Source: an uncultured Bacilli bacterium (lineage in GTDB: Bacteria; Bacillota_I; Bacilli_A; RFN20; CAG-826). From it: DNA of 12,868 nt. Positions within the stretch are counted from its first letter, which is position 1. Every line of letters begins with the position of its first letter. Made by a program: the position numbers and the translations under genes. The stretch is from positions 1 to 12,868 of the forward strand of contig CALVMF010000032.1 of assembly GCA_944342125.1 (NCBI GenBank), given 5' to 3'. Positions 1 to 7,124 of this stretch are shown piece by piece. Under the pieces are notes generated by a model. It made no database searches and was not told the origin of the DNA. It saw only the letters and a list, made by a program, of their open reading frames with translations.

Positions 1-180
1 GTTGCTATTCAAGAACAAAGCCAATATTCAGCTACTCAATCACAAGCTGCTGAAAATAGATATTGGGATGTTGGAAAAGTTATTGGTGGAGCTATGTTAA
101 GAGGTCTTCCAGAAGAATATCCAACTTGGAAAGAATATCTTGAGTTCCAATGCGGTCAACTTAGAAAAGCTGCTGTTTAA
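1..180 (+). CDS. C-terminal end of maltose/maltodextrin-binding protein (partial)
   Basis: The first 59 codons are open from base 1 in frame 1 and end at TAA 178-180; the start lies outside the window. The tail contains a Tyr-Trp-Asp-Val-Gly-Lys segment and a Pro-Thr-Trp-Lys-Glu-Tyr-Leu segment, and is rich in Gln and Ala. This fits the C-terminal helices of an extracellular solute-binding protein. The identification rests mainly on context: the gene directly precedes malF-like and malG-like permeases, and malE-malF-malG is the usual order. Its role would be to capture maltodextrins outside the membrane and deliver them to the permease pair. The visible piece is too short to identify the family on its own, so the name is an inference. 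Confidence 0.7.
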   Translation, partial: VAIQEQSQYSATQSQAAENRYWDVGKVIGGAMLRGLPEEYPTWKEYLEFQCGQLRKAAV

Positions 181-194
181 TAGTTGATACTATA

Positions 195-228
195 ATTTTA
201 GGAAGGTAGATTACTACCTTCCTAAAAT
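195..228 (+). repeat. Perfect 15-bp stem-loop between malE-like and malF-like genes
   Basis: The arms ATTTTAGGAAGGTAG (195-209) and CTACCTTCCTAAAAT (214-228) are exact reverse complements around the 4-base loop ATTA. There is no T-run after the 3' arm (the next bases are CAAATTAATG), so it is not a classical intrinsic terminator. It lies 14 bases after the malE stop and ends 9 bases before the malF Shine-Dalgarno. In binding-protein transporter operons such intercistronic hairpins commonly protect the upstream message from 3' exonucleases and lower expression of the permease genes. That role is inferred here. Confidence 0.85.
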
Positions 229-249
229 CAAATTAATGAGGGTAGAAAT

Positions 250-3051
250 ATGGTAGATAAAGATAATAACAGCGTTTCTTCGAGTAACCTAAACACCAAT
301 GAGATTACTCAAGGAAATATTGTATTAAACAAAAGCGTCGAGCCGATGTCTAAACAAAAATTCTACGCCCTAACTGCATTTGATGCATTAAAGAAAGTAG
401 TATTATGGGTTGTTGATTTAGTTTTTTCTGTATTTCTTTCAATTTGGAATTTTATTAAAATCATTGGTCGTGGTATCTATCAAGCGACTATTGGCACATT
501 TAATTTCTTTAAAAAGAAATATCATCAGTTTAAATTTAATGATTTAGCCGGCAAATTGTCGTTTTTTATTTTTGGTGCGTCCAGTTTTAAAAACAAACAA
601 TATGCTAATGGTGTTTTGTTTTTAGCTTTTGAAATTGGCTATATACTATTCATGATTCTTGGTGGAGGATACAACCTTTACATGTTAGGAACATTGGGTG
701 TTGTTCAATCAGGACCAGATCCTGATTGTACTGATATGTTCTGCGATTACGTTAATGGCGATAACTCCATTATGATTCTTATTTATGGTCTTTTAACTTT
801 CTTATCGTTATTTGTATTTGTTTATATCTGGAATAGATCTATAACAAGCGGATATAACAATTTTAGAATCAACCATTTCATGAAATTTAAATCTGTGTTT
901 GATGAAAATGTTGAAATGTCTAAGAAAATTGATGATAGTGCAAAAGATGCTGTTTATGGTGGAAAGGGCTATTTTGCTTTTAGAAAAGAATTTAAAGACA
1001 GCTATTTAACTTATAGCGAAAAAATACCAACTTATGATGACCCAAAAGAGAATTTGATTCATCATGGTATGTGTAAAGTTGTATGTCGTGAATCAATTAC
1101 TTATTCTTTCTTTGCTTTCAAAGAAATTAAGAAAAACGAAGAAAAGTTAAAGAATTTGGAAGAAAAATTTGAAAAAGCTAAGCTTGTTCGAGAGAAGAAA
1201 AGAGAAAGTATCGATTTAAATAACGAAAAAACTGTTCAATTCTTTGACAGCAATACAAAAAGTATTTTAGCTAGACATAATTTAAGAATTAAAAAGCAAA
1301 AAAATAAACTTTTTGAGTTAACTAAGAAACATTCTGATTATTCATCAAAAGAAGGCGTTTTGAACGCTTCTATGTATGAAAAATATAATGATTTCTATAA
1401 AGTAAGACAAGAAATGCGTAATAAAATCTTATTTTACGAACATTATAGTGATATATGTGATAGATTCGATTCTTTAAAAGATGATTATCAAACTGTTAAT
1501 GAAAATAACGCAAAAATAAAAGAAGAACTTTTAAAAGAAAGAGATCAAAAGATCGCTGCTATTAATGAAAAATTTGATAAGATTGTCGCTCATAAAACTG
1601 AGCTTCTTAATCAATTAAAAGAAATTAATAACCAAAAAATGGCTGAAATAAAAGCTTGTGGAAAAGACCCAGCCAAAATTAATGAGATTGAGGATAGATA
1701 TTTTACAAGAATTTCTCAACTTTCAGGTCAAATCCATGGCTTGCCAGATGACAAGGCAATTAAAGCTATGCGCAAGGAAGAGCTAAACGAAGTTAAACAT
1801 GCTTGCGCTAGAGATAGAAAATATCTAAAAACTAATTTTACATCGCTATCTTATTCTAAAGAAGAAACGATAAACTATCTTTTACTTGAATTTAAACTTG
1901 ATCATCAATTCGCTATTAAAGCTATGAAAGATGTTCTTATTGTTGAAAAGGGCGCAGAACCTAGACATTTAAGTAAAGATGAAGTAGAAGAAAGACTAAG
2001 CGAATTAAAAGGAAGTCTTAGTGATTACGAAGAAGAACACCAAGACAAATTTGTCGGAAGACCAAAATCATTCAAGGAACAAATTAATTCCTTAAAGAAT
2101 GAAAACTTCCACGTAACAATATTAAGTTTACCTGTATTAGGTGTTGTAATGTTTACGATTTTGCCATTAATGTTCTCAATATTAATTGCATTCACCAACT
2201 ATTCCTTAGGACATCAACCACCAACACAATTATTTACTTGGTACGGATTTGAGAATTTTATAACTTTATTTGCTGCACCAGCAGATTCAATTTATTCATC
2301 ACTTCCAGGTGTTCTTATGAGTACACTCGGATGGACGATATGTTGGACTATCTTTGCAACATTTACAAACTATTTCTTAGGTATTATATTAGCCTTACTC
2401 ATTAACAAGAAAGGTATTAGATTAAAGAAACTTTGGAGAACAATATTCATTATGACTATTGCTGTTCCACAATTTATTACCTTAATGACTATAGGTATCT
2501 TACTTAAGGATAGTGGTGCTGTTGGAGAATGGTGGACACAAACCTTTGGTACACAATTAGGATTTGCTACTGATCCAACAAACGGAGCATTAATTACTAA
2601 AATAATTATTATCGTTGTTAATATTTGGATTGGTATTCCTTATACAATGCTTTCAACAACAGGTATCTTATTAAATATTCCTAATGATTTATATGAATCT
2701 GCAAAAGTTGATGGCGCAGGTACTGTAACTCAATTTATGAAAATTACTTTACCTTACATCTTCTTTGTAACTGGACCTCATTTAATTACAACCTTTGTTG
2801 GCAACGTCAATAACTTCAATGTTATATTCTTCTTAAGTGGCGGTGGTCCTAATATGGTTGGCTCCGCTCTTACAATAGGACATACTGATTTATTGATTAC
2901 TTTCTTGTATAAGATGATTACGTCTGCTAACAATCCACAATTTGGTATTGCTAGTACGGTTGGTATTGTTATATTCGTTATTTGTGCATTCTTCTCAATT
3001 ATCATGTATAACAAAACTGGTGCGGTTCAATCGGAGGATCAGTTCCAATGA
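250..3051 (+). CDS. malF: MalF-type sugar ABC permease with a ~617-residue N-terminal extension
   Basis: This is a membrane permease subunit for maltodextrin import. The last ~315 of 933 residues are a normal MalF core: a hydrophobic helix from about 621, further membrane helices, the EAA loop that contacts the ATPase (Glu816-Ser-Ala-Lys-Val-Asp-Gly, followed by Ile-Thr-Leu-Pro), and the MalF-typical Asn-Asn-Phe-Asn then Gly-Gly-Gly-Pro segment near the end. The first ~617 residues are extra. They contain a Ser/Asn-rich start, a hydrophobic or amphipathic stretch at ~48-72, membrane helices at ~120-140 and ~172-195, and a long Lys/Glu-rich, probably coiled-coil region at ~290-600. E. coli MalF is about 514 residues and its additional domain is a periplasmic loop, so this architecture differs. 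The start is supported by GAGGG at 238-242, 7 bases upstream. The gene overlaps malG by ATGA. The permease call is secure; the role of the extension is unknown. Confidence 0.95.
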   Translation: MVDKDNNSVSSSNLNTNEITQGNIVLNKSVEPMSKQKFYALTAFDALKKVVLWVVDLVFSVFLSIWNFIKIIGRGIYQATIGTFNFFKKKYHQFKFNDLAGKLSFFIFGASSFKNKQYANGVLFLAFEIGYILFMILGGGYNLYMLGTLGVVQSGPDPDCTDMFCDYVNGDNSIMILIYGLLTFLSLFVFVYIWNRSITSGYNNFRINHFMKFKSVFDENVEMSKKIDDSAKDAVYGGKGYFAFRKEFKDSYLTYSEKIPTYDDPKENLIHHGMCKVVCRESITYSFFAFKEIKKNEEKLKNLEEKFEKAKLVREKKRESIDLNNEKTVQFFDSNTKSILARHNLRIKKQKNKLFELTKKHSDYSSKEGVLNASMYEKYNDFYKVRQEMRNKILFYEHYSDICDRFDSLKDDYQTVNENNAKIKEELLKERDQKIAAINEKFDKIVAHKTELLNQLKEINNQKMAEIKACGKDPAKINEIEDRYFTRISQLSGQIHGLPDDKAIKAMRKEELNEVKHACARDRKYLKTNFTSLSYSKEETINYLLLEFKLDHQFAIKAMKDVLIVEKGAEPRHLSKDEVEERLSELKGSLSDYEEEHQDKFVGRPKSFKEQINSLKNENFHVTILSLPVLGVVMFTILPLMFSILIAFTNYSLGHQPPTQLFTWYGFENFITLFAAPADSIYSSLPGVLMSTLGWTICWTIFATFTNYFLGIILALLINKKGIRLKKLWRTIFIMTIAVPQFITLMTIGILLKDSGAVGEWWTQTFGTQLGFATDPTNGALITKIIIIVVNIWIGIPYTMLSTTGILLNIPNDLYESAKVDGAGTVTQFMKITLPYIFFVTGPHLITTFVGNVNNFNVIFFLSGGGPNMVGSALTIGHTDLLITFLYKMITSANNPQFGIASTVGIVIFVICAFFSIIMYNKTGAVQSEDQFQ

Positions 3052-3926
3052 GTTCATTAAAAGCAAGAAGAATTGTCAGCAATTCTATAATTTATATCTT
3101 ATTAATCGTTTTAAGTATTATTTGGCTAGCACCAATTGTGTGGTTAGTCCTTCAATCGTTCTCTGGAGAAGGTATAGCTTCTAGAGCTAGATTTTATCCA
3201 AAAGAATGGACAATAGACAATTATAGATTGTTATTTACTCCAGCTAGTGAAAATGGTGGACCACTTGATGGAATGTTCCCAACTTGGTTCTTAAATACAT
3301 TAATTGTTGCATTGTGTACTTGTATTATTTCAACTCTATTTGTTTTATTTACATCTTACGCATTGTCAAGATTCAGATTTAAGGCAAGAGGAATCTTCAT
3401 GAAAGTTAACCTTGTCTTAGGTATGTTCCCAGGTTTCTTATCAATGATTATTATGTATTGGGTTATGAAAGAAATATTCCATTTACAAGGTAATTATTGG
3501 TCACTTGTGATTCTCTATAGTGCTGGTAGTGGTGCAGGTTTCTATATCTCAAAAGGCTTCTTTGATACAATTGCAAAATCTATCGATGAAGCGGCTATGA
3601 TTGATGGAGCTACTAGAAATCAAATTTTCTGGAACATTATATTACCACTTGCAAAACCTATCGTAGTTTATACAATTTTAACTTCCTTCATGTCGCCATG
3701 GGGAGATTACATCACTTCAAGCTATATTATAGGTCTACAAAATCCAGATAACTGGACTGTTGCAATTGGTCTATATCAAATGATTTCTAATAATGAGTAC
3801 ATTATGGAATATTATACTCAATATGCAGCTGGTGCTATTTGTATAGCAATTCCTACAACACTCCTATTCATTTTCTTACAAAAGTATTATGTTTCGGGCG
3901 TTACTGGAGGCGCTGTAAAAGGCTAG
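3048..3926 (+). CDS. malG: MalG-type maltodextrin ABC permease
   Basis: This is the second membrane permease subunit, expected to pair with the MalF-like protein in the cytoplasmic membrane. Its 292 residues match the usual MalG size. It has an N-terminal membrane helix at ~11-36 and further hydrophobic helices. The EAA loop reads Asp180-Glu-Ala-Ala-Met-Ile-Asp-Gly-Ala, followed by Ile-Leu-Pro-Leu-Ala-Lys-Pro, the canonical ATPase-docking motif. Trp-Gly-Asp-Tyr and a C-terminal Gly-Gly-Ala-Val-Lys-Gly tail are typical of MalG. The ATG overlaps the malF TGA (ATGA), with GGAGGA at 3033-3038 as a good ribosome binding site inside malF, so the two subunits are probably translationally coupled. 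Substrate specificity is inferred from the adjacent amylase. Confidence 0.95.
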   Translation: MSSLKARRIVSNSIIYILLIVLSIIWLAPIVWLVLQSFSGEGIASRARFYPKEWTIDNYRLLFTPASENGGPLDGMFPTWFLNTLIVALCTCIISTLFVLFTSYALSRFRFKARGIFMKVNLVLGMFPGFLSMIIMYWVMKEIFHLQGNYWSLVILYSAGSGAGFYISKGFFDTIAKSIDEAAMIDGATRNQIFWNIILPLAKPIVVYTILTSFMSPWGDYITSSYIIGLQNPDNWTVAIGLYQMISNNEYIMEYYTQYAAGAICIAIPTTLLFIFLQKYYVSGVTGGAVKG

Positions 3927-3933
3927 GGTTTAT

Positions 3934-5622
3934 ATGAAAAAAGGTAAAATTATTTTATTAGCTTTACCTTTCTTATTAGTATCATGTCAAGGTGGCGATG
4001 AGCCACCTTTTGATGATAATGAGAATGGTGAGTTTGATGATGGTGGAATGTTTGATGATAATGAAGAAGAAAATGTTTATGTTCCTGAATTAAAGGATGA
4101 TACATCTTCTAATTATGAATTTGAAAACGTTCAAAATGATGGCGGAACAACTTACGAAATCTTTGTTAGATCTTTTTATGATTCCGATGGAGATGGAATT
4201 GGAGATTTTAATGGAGTTAGCGAAAAATTAGATTACTTAAAAGATTTAGGAGTAACTAATATTTGGCTTATGCCTTTTAATGAATCTCCATCATATCATG
4301 GATATGATGTAGAAGATTATTATTCTGTTGAAAAAGATTATGGAACTTTAGAAGATTTCCTTAATCTAACATCTAAAGCTGAAGAACTTGGAATAAATAT
4401 CTATATGGACTTAGTATTGAATCATTCTTCTTCGACTAATCCATGGTTTATTCAATCTTATGAAGACTATGTTTCTAACTATCAAGGAGAAGGTAGTAAA
4501 AAAGATTGGTATAACTGGAGTGAAAGTGGTGGCTCATATATGCACAATTACAAAAACAGCGGGTGCTACTATGAAGGAAATTTCAGTGCAGATATGCCAG
4601 ATTTTAATCTAGACAATCCTGAAGTTAGAGATGAAATGGAAAATATTATCAAAACTTGGATTGAAAGAGGGGTAGATGGATTTAGATTAGATGCTGTTTT
4701 GTATTATTACGGAAGTTCAAACACCACAGCTAATAATGAGTTTATTACTTGGATAAAAAATACAGCTGAAAAATATAAAAAAGACACATATATTGTTGGC
4801 GAAGCTTGGGTATCCACTCAACAAGGCCTCACAGAATACTATAAATCCAAAGGTGATTCTTTCTTTAATTTCCCTTCATCATTAAACGGAAGCGGAAATG
4901 ATACCATTAATAACGTAGTAAAAGGTTTCACTGATGCAAAACTCTTTAGTAAAAGTATTGAAAGCAAGGAAAAAGCACAAAAAGCATATAATCCAAACGG
5001 CAGAACCAGTTATTTTTTAGCAAATCATGACATGGATAGATCAAGTAATAATTTAACTGGAGATCTTGCAAAAGCTGCAGCTAGTTTGATGATTTTATTG
5101 CCTGGTAATCCATATTTATATTATGGCGAAGAGATTGGGCTAAAAGGAGTTAGAACTTCAGAAAGCACAGATGCTGAAAGACGTTTACCAATCATTTGGA
5201 GTAAAGATGATAAAAGTGGAGAATGTGATATTCCCGACATAAAGACTTTAGGAGCTAATTACAAAGTAGATCAGGTAGAAGATGGCGTATATGATCAATT
5301 AAATACACCATACTCACTTTTAAATCATTATAAAAAAGCAATAAATCTTAGAAACAAATATAGCTTTATTGAAAAAGCTAATTATTATGATTTAACTGAA
5401 AAAGTAAACCCTGAAGATGATAGTATTCTTATCTATAAACTTGAATATGGCGAAGATTCAATTATTGTCTGCCACAATTTCAATGATAAAGCTAGACAAG
5501 TTAAAATTGGAAATCTATCAAATGAAATTTTAGATGCAATAAACACAACGAGAAAAATACCAGAACTTGTTGATGGTGAATTATCTCTAGGTGGTTATTC
5601 AACTGTTATTTTAAAAAGTTAA
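3934..5622 (+). CDS. Lipoprotein alpha-amylase family (GH13) enzyme
   Basis: This is a surface-anchored glycosidase expected to hydrolyse alpha-1,4-glucans or maltodextrins outside the cell. A short signal peptide ends in the lipobox Leu-Val-Ser-Cys18. A very acidic linker (~22-55) contains three Phe-Asp-Asp units. The GH13 barrel starts near 70, with an Asp-rich calcium-type loop at Asp83-Asp91. Conserved regions are all present: Asp159 to Asn163-His164 (region I), Arg251 and nucleophile Asp253 (region II), acid/base Glu290 (region III), and Asn364-His365-Asp366 (region IV). A small C-terminal beta domain follows ~480. The length of 562 is normal and no starch-binding module is seen. The gene starts 7 bases after malG with only a weak TAGGG; the better GGAGG at 3906-3910 is too distant. 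It ends 1 base from the convergent gene's stop. The exact GH13 subfamily and product are not resolved. Confidence 0.95.
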   Translation: MKKGKIILLALPFLLVSCQGGDEPPFDDNENGEFDDGGMFDDNEEENVYVPELKDDTSSNYEFENVQNDGGTTYEIFVRSFYDSDGDGIGDFNGVSEKLDYLKDLGVTNIWLMPFNESPSYHGYDVEDYYSVEKDYGTLEDFLNLTSKAEELGINIYMDLVLNHSSSTNPWFIQSYEDYVSNYQGEGSKKDWYNWSESGGSYMHNYKNSGCYYEGNFSADMPDFNLDNPEVRDEMENIIKTWIERGVDGFRLDAVLYYYGSSNTTANNEFITWIKNTAEKYKKDTYIVGEAWVSTQQGLTEYYKSKGDSFFNFPSSLNGSGNDTINNVVKGFTDAKLFSKSIESKEKAQKAYNPNGRTSYFLANHDMDRSSNNLTGDLAKAAASLMILLPGNPYLYYGEEIGLKGVRTSESTDAERRLPIIWSKDDKSGECDIPDIKTLGANYKVDQVEDGVYDQLNTPYSLLNHYKKAINLRNKYSFIEKANYYDLTEKVNPEDDSILIYKLEYGEDSIIVCHNFNDKARQVKIGNLSNEILDAINTTRKIPELVDGELSLGGYSTVILKS

Positions 5623-5623
5623 C

Positions 5624-6088
5624 TTATTGTTCTTGCTTATAAACTAGTGTATACAAATCAAAAAAGACGATATTTACTATTATTAAAAAAGAAAAAGATA
5701 ATATTAAAAGGTCGTAAACTAGTGGGAATTGAGATAAAAACATCTCAATTCCTGAAGCAAGGCAGATTACATAGATTGCAAATGCAAGAACCAAAAGTAA
5801 AACTATATTTACAGCAATTAACAAAGCTTTATTAATCTTATGTTGTGAATTTTCGATAATTCCACGGAAGAATATACTGCCTTCTTTCATAGATCTAATT
5901 ACTGCGTATATTTGAAAGCCATTAAAAACTAGCAAGACAATAAAACATAAAATTATAATTAAATTATCAGATTGATCATTTAATTGATTAGCAATCGAAT
6001 AAATCATAAAAATTGAACAAATAATTGCAAAAACAAGGCTTATTGACAAGCCAACTACATAAAATATTCTATAAATTGATAATTTCAT
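5624..6088 (-). CDS. Hypothetical small membrane protein with four predicted helices
   Basis: The 154-residue protein is dominated by four hydrophobic segments at roughly 8-30, 44-66, 87-110 and 122-146. They are joined by short loops, including a basic segment at ~67-88 that is probably cytoplasmic. I see no catalytic motif and do not recognise the family. It is transcribed against both neighbours: its stop is 1 base from the amylase stop, and its start diverges from the RDD/pullulanase operon. A perfect TATAAT on the minus strand (6100 to 6095) ends only 6 bases before the ATG, and there is no Shine-Dalgarno in that space, so the message is probably leaderless. The hydrophobic pattern supports a real protein. 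A functional link to glucan use is not shown. Confidence 0.75.
   Translation of the reverse strand: MKLSIYRIFYVVGLSISLVFAIICSIFMIYSIANQLNDQSDNLIIILCFIVLLVFNGFQIYAVIRSMKEGSIFFRGIIENSQHKINKALLIAVNIVLLLVLAFAIYVICLASGIEMFLSQFPLVYDLLILSFSFLIIVNIVFFDLYTLVYKQEQ
5725..5752. repeat. Perfect 11-bp inverted repeat inside the minus-strand membrane gene
   Basis: GGAATTGAGAT (5725-5735) and ATCTCAATTCC (5742-5752) are exact reverse complements with a 6-base loop. The repeat lies about 100 bases past the amylase stop, within the 3' part of the convergent gene. No T-run follows on either strand. It could cap or stabilise the 3' end of the amylase message, for which I found no conventional terminator, or it could be incidental to coding sequence. 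Confidence 0.6.
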
Positions 6089-6102
6089 ATCAAAATTATA
6101 CT
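6076..6102 (+). promoter_or_regulatory. Possible promoter of the RDD-pullulanase operon
   Basis: TTGATA (6076-6081) and TATACT (6097-6102) are separated by 15 bases, slightly short of the optimum. The same two hexamers, with 16-base spacing, form the predicted promoter of the small-peptide genes at 11001-11028. The element overlaps the 5' end and the minus-strand TATAAT of the divergent membrane gene, so the two promoters would interfere. This is a weak prediction from motif match only. Confidence 0.35.
6095..6100 (-). promoter_or_regulatory. Perfect -10 box (TATAAT) for a probably leaderless minus-strand transcript
   Basis: The minus strand reads TATAAT followed by 6 bases and then the ATG at 6088. 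Transcription normally starts 6-8 bases after the -10 box, placing the 5' end at or within a base or two of the start codon. There is no clear -35 box, only a T-rich stretch at the expected distance. Confidence 0.45.
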
Positions 6103-6140
6103 TGTTTTATAAAAATAAAAAAACTAAAAGAGAGGTTTAT

Positions 6141-7124
6141 ATGCGTTATATATTATATGGAAATATTTGGAAAAGATTAGGAGCAAGACTAATTGATTTT
6201 ATATTATCTTTAGCTTTAACCTGTGCATTATTTTTTCCTCTCGTTTATCCTGCAACTTTCGATTCAGAAAAATACATTAATAATTTAGAAGAAATGGGTC
6301 AATTATATGATGAGTCTGGTCTTTATATAAAATCAAGCAAAGGAAATTTTACATCCATTGGCGCATTCACCGCTATTAATACAGTTGAAGAATTAACTAA
6401 AATGGATTTATATAGTGATGATGAAAAATTTTCCGATGTCAATTTAACTAAACAACTTTACGACTTTTATTTAAACAAATTTACTTTTTTTGGCGCTGAA
6501 TATAACTTAACCGATGAAACTTTTAAAAGCCAAGTTATGCAAGTTGGTTCTGAAATATCAAATATAAAAGATTTAATAATAGATGGAGACAATTTCACTT
6601 ATGTTTTGATTGATGATAATTTAGAGCTTACAACAGTCAATTACGTAAAAGATCAATTTTTAAATGCTGCTGATTTTGTAACTACATCAAAAAAAGTATC
6701 GACATTAAATAATGAAAACCAACAATTAATGTATAGTTCATTATGGTATATTATTCCATTATTTGTTGGCTTTAGTTTAATTTTTGATTTGCTTATCCCT
6801 TTTTTTTCAAAAGAAGGAAAATCGATTGGTAAATATATTTTTAAGCTTGGGATTCTTACAAAAGATGGTTATCAAATTAAAAAATATCAATTAATTTTTC
6901 GTTGGCTTGGATATTTAATTATTGAAATATTCCTTGGCATATTAACTTTCTGTGGTACGATGCTTATTTCCTACACAATGATGCTTTTCAATAAAAGGAA
7001 AAGAGTAATTCATGATTACATAGCTGGAACTATGGTTGTTGATACTAAAACGTTGATATATTTTAGAAGTGCTGAAGAAGAGCGCAGATTTTTAGAAAGA
7101 GTTGGAAACAAAACATATGAATAA
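6141..7124 (+). CDS. RDD-family membrane protein with large extracytoplasmic insert
   Basis: This is a 327-residue RDD-domain protein. The three family signatures are intact: Arg12 to Asp19 at the start of the first helix (Lys-Arg-Leu-Gly-Ala-Arg-Leu-Ile-Asp), Gly226-Lys-Ser-Ile-Gly-Lys231, and a late His291-Asp292 with Ala-Gly-Thr. Membrane helices lie at about 17-38, 199-222 and 255-283. Between helices 1 and 2 is a ~160-residue polar insert, probably outside the membrane; most RDD proteins lack one. I chose ATG 6141 because AGAGAGG (6129-6135) sits 5 bases upstream; a TTG at 6102 in the same frame has no ribosome binding site. RDD proteins are poorly characterised; some are proposed ion exchangers. 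As first gene of an operon with pullulanase, a role at the cell surface in glucan handling is possible but inferred. Confidence 0.88.
   Translation: MRYILYGNIWKRLGARLIDFILSLALTCALFFPLVYPATFDSEKYINNLEEMGQLYDESGLYIKSSKGNFTSIGAFTAINTVEELTKMDLYSDDEKFSDVNLTKQLYDFYLNKFTFFGAEYNLTDETFKSQVMQVGSEISNIKDLIIDGDNFTYVLIDDNLELTTVNYVKDQFLNAADFVTTSKKVSTLNNENQQLMYSSLWYIIPLFVGFSLIFDLLIPFFSKEGKSIGKYIFKLGILTKDGYQIKKYQLIFRWLGYLIIEIFLGILTFCGTMLISYTMMLFNKRKRVIHDYIAGTMVVDTKTLIYFRSAEEERRFLERVGNKTYE

Noticed and set aside
1351..1370. GC-richer imperfect palindrome GAAGGCGTTTTGAACGCTTC resembling a cre site or hairpin
   Set aside because: It lies deep inside the MalF extension, does not fit the cre consensus spacing, and the arms pair only with a bulge. 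Coding sequence explains it.
2778..3184. Open frames opposite the malF end and across the malF-malG junction
   Set aside because: They are shadows of the permease genes, which have complete family motifs in their own frames.
5640..5724. Direct 10-bp repeat TAAACTAGTG at 5640-5649 and 5715-5724
   Set aside because: Both copies encode a Leu-Val-Tyr segment of the minus-strand membrane protein in the same frame. Chance similarity of coding sequence is the simplest explanation.
5647..5835. Plus-strand 62-codon open frame
   Set aside because: It is the antisense of the minus-strand membrane gene, is full of Lys and Leu runs expected from AT-rich antisense, and has no ribosome binding site.
6102..6140. 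TTG start 13 codons upstream of the first RDD protein
   Set aside because: No ribosome binding site precedes it and the extension is Lys-rich translated leader sequence. ATG 6141 has AGAGAGG at good spacing and places the family motif normally near the N-terminus.
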